The notes below the pieces were generated by a model that ran no database searches, had not been told where the DNA came from, and saw only the letters and a program-made list of their open reading frames with translations. Position numbers and translations under genes: made by a program. From Prionace glauca (taxonomy: Eukaryota > Chordata > Chondrichthyes > Carcharhiniformes > Carcharhinidae), in NCBI GenBank assembly GCA_037974335.1, contig CM075760.1, forward strand, positions 9,004,432 to 9,068,431: 64,000 bases of DNA. The letters are read 5' to 3'. This document shows positions 20,250 through 29,019 of the stretch, piece after piece (position 1 is the first letter of the stretch; every line of letters begins with the position of its first letter).

Positions 20250-22512
20250 CATTACTCTCTTCCGTGGGTGTTCACCTCAGTTATTCTGATGGCAGTTTAC
20301 ATCCCACCACATGCAGACGTGAAGATCACGCTGGATGAAATATACAAATAGCCTTGAGATGAAACACCCTGAGGCCTTGTTCATCATGGCTGAGGACTTC
20401 AATCAGGCCAAACTCAACTCCCAAGTTACCACCAACACGTCTTTTGTTCCACCAGAGACCCAAACCCCTAGACCACTGCTACACAACTATCAGACGTGCC
20501 TACCACTCTATCGCCCACACTTTGGCAAATCAGACCACAAAGCTGTACTCCTGCCCCCGGCTTACAAACAAAAATTGAAGCAGGAGAATCCATCAAAGAA
20601 AGTCATGCAGTGTTGGTCTAGGAATCAGATGATCTCGTACGGGGCTGCTTGGAGTCAGTGGACTGGTCAGTATTTAAAAACCTTGCAACCAGCCTGAACG
20701 AGTACGCCATTACAGTAATTGTCTTCATTAGTAAGTGTGCAGAAGACTCTGCCAAAGAAGCAAATCCTTGTGTTCCCCAGCTGGAAACCATGGATGAACA
20801 GGAATATCCACTGCTTGCTGAAGTCCAGGTCTGAGGCGTTCAAGTCAGGTGACACTGACCTATACAAGAAAGCCAGATACAATCTAAGGAGATCCATCAA
20901 AGATGCCAAGAACAGTACTGGGCCAAGCTAGAATCCCAGGCTAGTCACACCTATTTTGAGCAAGATGTCAGCGAGAACAAGCCCTCCACTCTGGAAGCTC
21001 TGGGTGTATCTGGGATCACCATTGCAGATGTCAGAGCAGCTTTCTTGAAGGTCAACCCAGGGAAAACAACTTGCCTGATGAGGTACCCGGATGTGCACCC
21101 AGGTCCTGCATGGATCAGCTGGTGGGGGTATTCACAGATATCTTCAACCTCTCTTTACAACAATCTGAGGTCCCCACCTGCTTCAAGAAGATGACCATCA
21201 TCCCAGTACCTAAGAAAAACCAAGCAGTGTGCCTTAATGACTATCGGCTGGTGGCTCTGACATCCATCATTGTGAAATGTTTTGAAAAGTTTATCATGGC
21301 ATGAATCAATTCCAGCCTCCTGGACTACCTGGATCCACTATCATTTGCCTACTGCCTCATCAGGTCCTGAGCAGACGCCATTTCCCTGGGCTTGCAGTCA
21401 ACCCTGGAACACCTAGATAACAAGGACTCAGACTCCTATTTATTGACTACAGCTCAGCCTTCAACACTGTTATTCCCATGAAACTCATCTCCAAACTCTG
21501 TGGTCTGGGCCTTGGCACCTGCCTCTGTGACCAGATCCTGAACTTCCTAACTCACAGACCACAATCAATAAGGACAGGCAACATCTCCTCCACACCATTG
21601 CCCCAAAAGACTGTCTTCTTAGCCCCCTACTACACTCCTTATACACCCATGACTGTGCGGCCAAATTCCCCTCCAAGTAAATTTTCAAATTGGCTGATGA
21701 CACCCCTGTAGTGGGTCTGATCTCAAACAATGACGATACAGAGTACAGGAATGAGATAGGGAATCTGGTGACCTGGTGCGGTGACAATAATCTCTCCCTC
21801 AATGTCAACAAAACAAAGGAGGTTGTCATCGACTTCAGGAAGTGTAGAGGAGAACATGTCTATATCAACAGGGACAAAGTAGAAATGGTCAAAAGCTTCA
21901 GATTTTAGGTGTCCACCAAAAACCTGTCCTGGATCCCCCATGCCAACACTATAGTTAAGAAAGCCCACCAATGCCTCTGATTTCTCAGAAGACTAAGGAA
22001 ATTTGGCATGTCAGCTATGACTGTCACCAACTTCTACAGATGCACTATAGAAAGCATTCTGTCTGATTGTATCACGGCTTGGTATGCCTCCTGCTCTGCC
22101 CAAGACCACCATGAACTACAAAGGTTATGAATGTAGCCCAATCCATCACACAAACCAGCCTCCCATTCATCAATTCTGTATAAACTTGCCACTGCCTTCG
22201 CAAAGTGGCCAGCATAACTAAGGAACACACACACCCCAGACATTCTCTCTTCCACCTTCTTCCTTTGGGAAAAAATACAAAAGTCTTAGGTCACGTACCA
22301 ACTGATCCAAGAACACTGTCAGAATTTTGAATGGATTTACCTTGCATTAAGTTGACCTTTCTCTACACCCTACCTATGGCTGTAACACTATACTCTGCAC
22401 TCACTCGTTTCCTTCTTTATGAATGTTATGCTGTGTCTGCATCATATCCAAGCAACAGTACTTTCCACTGTATGTTAATACATATGACAGTAATAAATAA
22501 AATAAAATCAAA
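20250..22512 (+). mobile_element. L2-like LINE, long but decayed
   Basis: Broken coding for endonuclease (AEDFNQAKL about 20390; HFGKSDHKAVLLP about 20520) and RT (ALTSIIVKCFEKF about 21260; [11 protein letters not shown] about 21450; [14 protein letters not shown] about 21690; LSLNVNKTKEVVIDFRK about 21800; FYRCTIESILSDC about 22035). The 3' end is an AATAAAATAAAATC-like run at about 22490-22512. Several stops and frame changes make it inactive. The assignment to L2 rather than Rex1 or CR1 rests on motif style only. Confidence 0.75.
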
Positions 22513-22514
22513 AT

Positions 22515-23135
22515 CAAAAATGTGCAGGTTTGGCCTTGCTAAATTACCCCTCAGTGTCCCAAGATATGCAGGTTAGATGGATTGGCCATGCTAAAATGTC
22601 CCTTAGTGTCCAAAGATGTGCAGGTTAGGTGAATTCGCCATGCTAAATTGTCCCTTAGTGTCCAAACATGTGTAGGTTAGGTGAATTGGCCATGCTAAAT
22701 TAGCCCTTAGTGTCCAAAGATGTGCAGGTTAGGCGGATTGGCTGTGCTAAATTGCCCCTTAGTGTCCAAAGATATGCAGGTTAGGTGGATTGGCCATGTT
22801 AAGTTAGCCCTTAGTGTCCAATGATGTGCCGGTTAGGCGGATTGGCTGTGCTAAATTGTCCCTTAGTGTCGAAAGATGCACGCGGTAGATGGATTGGCCG
22901 CACTAAATTGTCCCTTAGTGTCCAAAGATGTGCAGGTTACGTGGATTCGCCATGCTAAATTGTCTCTTAGTGTCCAAAGATGTGCAGATTAGGTGGATTG
23001 GCCACGCTAAATTGTGCCTTAGTATTAGGAGAATGAGCAGACTAAATGTGTAGGGTTACAAGGATAGGGCCTGGGTGGGATTGTGGTTAGTGCAGACTCG
23101 ATGGGCCGATTGGTCTCCTGTTCTGTAGGGATTCT
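22515..23135 (+). repeat. 52-bp tandem array derived from SINE-1 body, with SINE tail
   Basis: About ten units of roughly 52 bp around 'gtgcaggttaggtggattgg' and 'ccatgctaaattgtccctta' run into a normal SINE-1 tail (23030-23135, 'gcagactcgatgggccgatt'). The unit is the internal SINE-1 body, amplified in place. Confidence 0.88.
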
Positions 23136-23374
23136 CATGAGGCTGGGTGGCCTTTATGAAATCCTGGGACATTCACGGCACAGGAGGGCATATCAGACTA
23201 CTGAGGACCCGTATGACCAATACTTCCTTTGAGCAGCCTAAGTGTTAGTAACAAATGCAGTGAGAACAAATGAGGTAAGTGAATGGCTTCCAACTTTTAT
23301 TTAAAATAGCACCAATCAGACAAGTACATTTGTGGAGCAGCCTACCTGAAAACAACAATCTCGTCATTGAATTG
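23136..23374. other. No gene recognised
   Basis: Nothing identified. Confidence 0.35.
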
Positions 23375-23660
23375 ATTATAAAAGTAGGGAAGTTATGCTT
23401 CAGAGCATTGGCAAGGCCACATCTGGAGTACTATGGACAGTATTGGTGAGACCACATCTGGGGTATTGTAGACAGTATTGGTGAGATCACGCCTGGAGTA
23501 TTGTGGACAGTATTGGTGAGATCACATCAGGAGTATTGCGGACAGTATTGGTGAGATCACATCTGGAGTATTGTGGACAGTATTGGTGAGACTACATCTG
23601 GAGTATTGTGGACAGTATTGGTGAGACCACATCTGGAGTATTGTAGACAGTATTTGAGAG
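23375..23660 (+). repeat. 35-bp tandem array derived from CR1 RT
   Basis: About seven to eight units of 35 bp ('tattggtgagaccacatctg', 'gagtattgtggacag'). The unit equals the CR1 stretch that normally encodes LVRPHLEYC. Because 35 is not a multiple of three, the array has no coding continuity. Confidence 0.85.
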
Positions 23661-23744
23661 AGTGGGCTTGGCAGGGGTGTCAGCCTATGATCAGGGACCT
23701 TTGACCTTTATTCCGAATCTCAGCTATCTAGGCTTGAGGTTTAA

Positions 23745-23965
23745 TGAATGGGCTGGAGAGAGAGAGAGAGGGAAGGAGGGAGGGAGAGAAAGGGAAGCAG
23801 TGAGAGAGAGAGAGAGGGACAGAGAGAGAGAGGGAGACAGCGAGAGAGAGAGAGGGAGACAGAGTGAGGGAGAGAAAGACAAAGAGGGAGACAGAGAGAG
23901 AGAGGCAGGCAGACTGAGAGGAAGTGAGAGAGACCAGGAGAGAGACCGGGAGAGAAAGACGTGCT
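23745..23965 (+). repeat. GA-rich simple repeat
   Basis: Purine-rich (GAGA, GGGAGACAGA) low-complexity tract. Confidence 0.9.
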
Positions 23966-24085
23966 GGTCATGCTGAAATCTCCCTCAGTGTACCCAAACA
24001 GGTGCCAGAGTGTGGCAACTACGGGATTTTCACAGTAACTTCATTGCAGTATACTAATAAATAAACTTTAAACTTTAGAAACTGA
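23966..24085 (+). mobile_element. SINE-2 tail fragment
   Basis: 'tcatgctgaaatctccctca', 'gattttcacagtaacttcat' and 'actaataaataaactttaaa' are the SINE-2 3' half, with its AATAAA-containing end. Confidence 0.8.
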
Positions 24086-24109
24086 GGGAGAGAGAGAGCA
24101 AGAGAGAAA

Positions 24110-24415
24110 GAAGTTTAAAGTTTATTTATTCATTCGTGTCACAAGTGGACTGACATTAACACTGCAATGAAGTTATTTTCACAATCCCCTAGTCCAGCTC
24201 CTGTTCAGGTACACTGAGGGAGAATTTAGCATGGCCAATGCACCTAATCAGCACGTCTTTCAGACTGGTAGAAAACCGGAGCACCCAGAGGAAACCCATG
24301 CAGACTTGGGGAGAATGTGCAAACTCTACATAGACAGTGACCCAAGCTGGGAATTGAACCCGGGTCCCTGGTACTGTGAGGCAAAAGTGCTAACTTCTGT
24401 ACCTGCCATGCAAGA
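24110..24415 (-). mobile_element. SINE-2, near full length
   Basis: Tail at left ('aaagtttatttattcattcg'), body ('gagggagaatttagcatggc'), tRNA-type head at right ('gggaattgaacccgggtccc', B-box complement). It lies head to tail against the fragment at 23966-24085 in opposite orientation. Confidence 0.85.
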
Positions 24416-24419
24416 CACA

Positions 24420-24653
24420 CCAAGGGAGACAGACAGAGGGTGAGAGAGACAGAGAGAGGAAGAGAGGGGGAGACAGAGAGAGAGGGAGGGAGGGAGATAA
24501 AGAGAGACAGGGAGAGAGAGAGGGAGGGAGACACAGAGAGAGGGAGGGAGATAGAGAGAGAGAGAGACAGAGGAAGACAGAGAGGGAGAGAGGGGCAGAT
24601 GGAGAGGAGGGGGCACATGGAGAGGGAGAGATGGGGCGACATGGGAAAATGGA
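24420..24653 (+). repeat. GA-rich simple repeat
   Basis: Purine-rich tract; its right part (from 24572) forms the outer end of the palindrome's left arm. Confidence 0.88.
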
Positions 24654-25119
24654 GTGAACACAGTAAAAAGTCTGACAACACCAGGTTTTAGTCCAACCTA
24701 TTTATTTAAGAACATAAGAAATAGGAGCAGGAGTAGGCCATCTGGCCCCTCGAGCCTGCCCCGCCATTCAATAAGATCATGGCTGATCTGTCGTGACTCA
24801 GCTCCACCTTCCCGCCCTCTCCCCATAACCCTTAATCCCTTCTCTTATCAAGGGATTAAGGGTTATGGGGAGAGGGCGGGAAGGTGGAGCTGAGTCACGA
24901 CAGATCAGCCATGATCTTATTGAATGGCGGGGCAGGCTCGAGGGGCCAGATGGCCTACTCCTGCTCCTATTTCTTATGTTCTTAAATAAATAGGTTGGAC
25001 TAAAACCTGGTGTTGTCAGACTTTTTACTATGTTCACTCCATTTTCCCATGTCGCCCCATCTCTCCCTCTCCATGTGCCTCCTCCTCTCCATCTGCCCCT
25101 CTCTCCCTCTCTGTCTCTT
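24572..25119. repeat. Near-perfect palindrome, 269-bp arms, 10-bp spacer
   Basis: The left arm 24572-24840 is the reverse complement of 24851-25119, and the spacer is 24841-24850. Sampled blocks across the arms match exactly except for isolated single mismatches (for example 24661/25030 and 24611/25080) and weaker pairing in the outermost 10 bases. Each arm contains GA-rich sequence, the Penelope-like 'gaacacagtaaaaagtctga' segment and 140 bp of CR1 family A tail. Confidence 0.93.
24709..24990. mobile_element. Two inverted CR1 family A 3' fragments
   Basis: 24709-24850 is minus-strand CR1-A tail and 24851-24990 is the same tail on the plus strand. Together they form the palindrome centre. 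Confidence 0.88.
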
Positions 25120-25129
25120 TATTATTATA

Positions 25130-26127
25130 TTATTTGATAATATATTATTTGATAATATTCTCACAAGCTTTCGAGGGGGCTGCCTCTTCGTCAGGTGAAT
25201 GGAGAGTTCTGACCTCAGACAGACAGAGCATATAAAGCACAGACAGTTGCTGATTAGAATGCGAATCCTTACACCTAACCTGCTGTTCAAGTCTTAAAGT
25301 GGCTGATAATGTGAGTGGAAGGAGCACTGATCACAGTTTAAAGAGATGTGTATTGTCTCCAGACAGTACAGTAAGTGAGGTTTTGCAAACCCAGGCAAGT
25401 CACGGGGGTTACAGATAGTGCGACATGAACCCAAGATCCCTGTTGAGACCGTCCTCATGTGTGCGGAACTTGGCTATCAGTCTCTGTTCAGCGACTCTGC
25501 GCTGTCGTGTGTCATGAAGGCCGCCTTGGAGAATGCTTACCCGAAGGTCAGAGGCTGAATGCCCGTGACCGCTGAAGTGTTTGCCAACAGGAAGGGAACA
25601 GTCTTGCCTGGTGACTGTCGAGTGATGTTCATTCATCCGTTGTCGTAGCGTCTGCATGGTCTCCCCAATGTACCATGCTTCGGGACATCCTTTCTTGCAA
25701 CGTATCAGGTAGACAATGTTGGCCGAGTTGCAAGAGTATTTACCATGTACCTGGTGGATGGTATTCTCACGTGTGATGATGGTATCCATGTCGATGATCC
25801 GGCATGTCTTGCAGAGGTTGCTGTGGCAGGGTTGTGTGGTATTGTGGTCACTGTTCTCCTGAAGGCTGGGTAGTTTGCTGCGAACAATGGTCTGTTTGAG
25901 GTTGTGTGGTTGTCTGAAAGCAAGAAGTGTGGGTGTGAGGATAGCCCTGGCGAGATGTTTGTCTTCATCAACGATATGTTGAAGACTCCGTACAAGGTGT
26001 CGTAGCTTCTCCGCTCCGGGGAAGTACTGGACGACGAAGGGTACTCTGTCCATTGTGCCCCGTGTTTGCCTTCTGAGGAGATCGGTGCGGTTTTTACTGT
26101 GTTTACGCCAGTCCAACGCCGGCATAC
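25130..26127 (-). mobile_element. Penelope-like retroelement, 5'-truncated, GIY-YIG endonuclease part
   Basis: On the minus strand the stretch from about 26127 to 25409 reads through a Penelope-like ORF2 C-terminus. It has a Cys-rich motif (CHSNLCKTCRII) and a GIY-YIG endonuclease (VYLIRCKKGC, WYIGET, LRQRMNEH), ending SHYL-stop. These elements couple a telomerase-related RT to a GIY-YIG nuclease; the RT part is absent here. A terminal-repeat-like region follows (25408-25130), and a short piece of the same repeat ('gccggcgttggactgg' sense) sits at the 5' junction near 26100-26127. A truncated fossil. Confidence 0.82.
25141..25200 (-). ncRNA. Hammerhead-ribozyme-like motif in the Penelope-like repeat
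   Basis: The minus strand contains, in order: UUCAC, CUGACGA, one extra A, GAGG..CCUC (stem II), GAAA, GCUU, GUGAG. UUCAC/GUGAG could form stem I, AGCU could form a loopless stem III as in minimal dimeric hammerheads, and cleavage would follow CUU. Copies at 15549-15585 and 32770-32815 keep the core while stem II changes to GGAA/UUCC and GGA/UCC. Hammerheads are known from Penelope-like elements. The extra A before stem II is a concern. Confidence 0.5.
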
Positions 26128-26134
26128 CCACAAA

Positions 26135-26204
26135 ATAGAGTGAGACAGAGAGAGGGGGAGAGACAGAGAGAGAGGAGGGGAACACTGGAGAACCTGGAAC
26201 TGGA
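26135..26204 (+). repeat. GA-rich simple repeat
   Basis: Short purine-rich tract next to the Penelope-like element. Confidence 0.7.
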
Positions 26205-26590
26205 GGAGTGCAGAGATGTTGGAAGGTTGCATGCGGCCGGAGGGGATTCCAGGGATGTGCTTCCTCTTGGGACATGGAGTGCTGGATGAGGTGAAGTTTG
26301 CTGAGGGAGGAATGATCTGGGAGAGATGCGGAATATCGAGTCCAGAGGAGACAAAGGTTTTCCCGCAGCTTTTGATCGGCCAGTTGAACCGAAACACAGT
26401 CGCCTTTATTTTTTCTCCCTCTTGGTTGGGACCGAGGAGGAAGCTTCTGGAAGGTGATGTCAGGGGGGATTTCACACGCTCTGTTACTCCTGGTGTTTCT
26501 GCCCCTTGGAGTAGGGGTCACTCTCGGTGTGAAGGACAAGTCCCAGGCCCACCGGCCTCACCTCTTCCTCCTCGACTACTCCATCTGAAA
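26205..26590. other. Unidentified GC-balanced segment
   Basis: Non-repetitive, open in frames on both strands, but with no recognisable domain. The minus frame runs on from the Penelope-like ORF by chance, and this part does not resemble that family. It could be an exon of the unknown minus-strand gene at 28.5-28.9 kb or a further repeat. Confidence 0.3.
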
Positions 26591-27020
26591 GAGCAGCAGA
26601 CAGAGCAGAGTCATCGGGAGAGAGTTAACATCACACACACAGACACAGAGAGACAGAGACACACACACAGACACACAGACAGAGCGGGGTCACCGGGAGA
26701 GAATTAACATCTCACACACACACACACAGACAGCAGGGTCATCGGGAGAGAGTTAACAGAGAGACAGAGACACACACACAGACAGAGCGGGGTCACCGGG
26801 AGAGAATTAACATCTCACACATACACACAGACAGAGCAGGGTCATCGGGAGAGAGTTAACATCACACACACACAGACACAGAGAGACAGAGACACACACA
26901 CAGACAGAGCAGGGTCATCGGGAGAGAACTAACATCTCACACACACAGAGCAGGGTCATCGGGAGAGAACTAACATCTCACACACACAGAGCAGGGTTAT
27001 CGGGAGAGAGTTAACATCAA
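26591..27020 (+). repeat. CA/GA-rich minisatellite
   Basis: Irregular units 'agcagggtcatcgggagaga' and 'gttaacatcacacacaca' alternate with CACACA and CAGAGAGACA runs. Unit length varies. Confidence 0.85.
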
Positions 27021-27021
27021 C

Positions 27022-27366
27022 GTGGGTGGCACAGTAGTACAGTGATTAGCACTGCTGCTGCTTCACAGCTCCAGGGTTCTGGGTTCGATTCCTGGCTTGG
27101 GTCACTGCCTGTGTGGAGTTTGCACATTCTCCTTGTGTCTGCGTGGGTTTCCTCCGGGTACTCCGGTTTCCTCCCACAGTCCAAAGATGTGCGGGTTAGG
27201 TTGATTGGCCATGCTAAGAAATTGCCCCTTCGTGGAGGTTAGAGGGATTAGTGGGTGAAATATGTAGGGATATGGGCGTAGGGCCTGGGTGGGATTGTGT
27301 TTGGTGCAGACTCGATGGGCCGAAGGCCCTCTTTCTGCACTGTAGAGGTCTATGATCCTATGTTCT
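27022..27366 (+). mobile_element. SINE-1, essentially full length
   Basis: Head GGTGGCACAGTAGTACAGTG, perfect B-box GGTTCGATTCC (27082-27092), a body with 'gtgcgggttaggttgattgg', and the CR1-like tail 'gcagactcgatgggccgaag' ending 'tctatgatcctatg'. The best-preserved copy in the window and a good reference for the family. It inserted into the CA/GA minisatellite. Confidence 0.9.
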
Positions 27367-27369
27367 AAG

Positions 27370-28437
27370 TTCTGTCAGACACACAGAGACAGCAGGATCA
27401 TTGGGAGAGAGTTAACATCACACATTCAGACAGTCAGAGAGACAGAGACACGCAGACAGAGTCTGAGAGACAGAGACACACGCAGACACAGACAGAGCAG
27501 GGTCACCGGGAGAGAGTTAACGTCACACACAGATACAGTCAGGGCGGGGTCACCGGGAGAATTAACATTACACACACAGAGACAGTCAGAGAGACAGAGA
27601 CACATGCAGACACAGACAGAGCAGGGTCACCGGGAGAAAGTTAACATCACACAGACAGAGACAGAGATACACAGACCTACTGGGAGAGAGTTAACACACA
27701 CACACATACGGACACACACACACACGCTCAGAGCTGGGTCACTGGAGAGAGCTAACAACTTTCATACACATAGACAGCAAAATGGAGACATACACAGAGA
27801 CACACATATACAGAGTCAGAGAGACAGAGACACACACACAGTCACACTGGGAGAGAGTTAACAAATCTCACACGCACAGAGGCAAAAAGATGCACACACA
27901 CATGTACATACAAACACACATGCACATGCGCACATACAGACACACACAAAGATATACACATGCACACGCACAGGCATACATAGAGGCACACACACACACA
28001 CACTCTTACAGAACAACACACAGAGCCAGAGAGACACGCATACACATGCGCACCAGGAGAGAGTTAACAAGTCACTCACAGAGACAGAGAGAAACACAGA
28101 CATACACACAGATACACACACAGGTCGACACAGTGACAGACACACACACAGACAGATACACACACAGAGACACACAAACAGATACACACACACACGTACA
28201 CATACACAGAGACACACATGATACACACTGGCAGACACATGCATGCAGTGACACACAGACATACGTACAAAGACACATACACATATAGGGATACACACAT
28301 AGGCAAAGACACACAAACACACACACACGAAGAAACAGACACTTACAGAACCACACACACAATCTCACATGCACATACACGTACGTAGACACAGACACAG
28401 AAAGAGACAGGGACAGTCTCTCTCTCTCTCTCTCTCA
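27370..28437 (+). repeat. CA-rich minisatellite and microsatellite
   Basis: Continuation of the array at 26591 ('cagggtcaccgggagagagt'), grading into irregular CACACA/CAGACA repeats and finally a (TC)n run at about 28420-28437. Long open frames here are composition artefacts. Confidence 0.88.
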
Positions 28438-28534
28438 GACACACACCGACAGATGGTTCCAGGGATAAGGAATTGAGTTATGGGGGTAGATTGGAGAATC
28501 TGGACTGGGAAGGTTCCCTCCAGCCCTTCCTTAC

Positions 28535-28901
28535 CTGCCATGAGGAGTGTATCTCCCTGAGTCCTGCTGATCCAGGGAAGCAGCTCCAGTTGAGTCCGGA
28601 AGAAGCTGTGGTCTGGCCGCCCCTCGCTGGTACAGCGGATCTCCTGGGTGCCCCCGGTGTGTGGCTCTCTGACCCGCAGGCTGACCTCGGCCGCCCAGAC
28701 CAGCCGCTCCTTCAGGCGGCCCCGGGACGTCCTGAGCCGAGTGTGCTGCCTGTCCAGGCGCACCAGCCTCTCCCTCACCTGCTCCGGCTGGATGCCCAGC
28801 CCGTCCAGGGTCACCTCCGGCTGCGGGAGGGCCTCGGCCCCCTCCTCCAGCCAGAGGGGGAGCGCCAGCACGTAGGGAATGGGCAGCTGGAGCTCTGCCC
28901 G
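28535..28901 (-). CDS. Unidentified host coding exon
   Basis: The minus strand is GC-rich and non-repetitive. It is open from at least 28916 (ATG; METLQRAELQLPIPYVLALP) down to a strong donor at 28535/28534 (ATGGCAG|gtaagg). A likely acceptor is ctgcag| before 28901, giving 367 nt (phase 0 in, one base over out). The residues include LWLEEGAEALPQPEVTLDGL, IQPEQVRERLVRLD, AEVSLRVREP and FFRTQLELLPWISRTQGDTL. Regular hydrophobic spacing and third-position GC suggest genuine coding. I do not recognise the family. It lies downstream of REC8 on the same strand, and the matching upstream exon would have to lie beyond the 3.5-kb pyrimidine tract. Confidence 0.6.
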
Positions 28902-29019
28902 CTGCAGTGTCTCCATACCAGGGCAAGCAGAGGGCGGAACAGGGAGAGAAAGGGTGACAGGCAGAGAGCAGGCCAACCTTCTCCTGGGGAACAGGCATGT
29001 AGACCCTGCCCCTTAAATA

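Noticed and set aside
24709-24990. Inverted CR1 pair as a twin-primed LINE insertion
   Set aside because: The inverted copy extends beyond the LINE into flanking non-LINE sequence, which twin-priming does not produce.
26128-26539. Upstream continuation of the Penelope-like minus-strand frame
   Set aside because: The element's recognisable sequence ends at about 26127. The further residues are unlike the family and cross a GA-rich repeat, so the join is chance.
27352-28398. Thr/His/Arg or Cys/Val-rich frames
   Set aside because: CA/CT-type microsatellite reading; no start context and no family.
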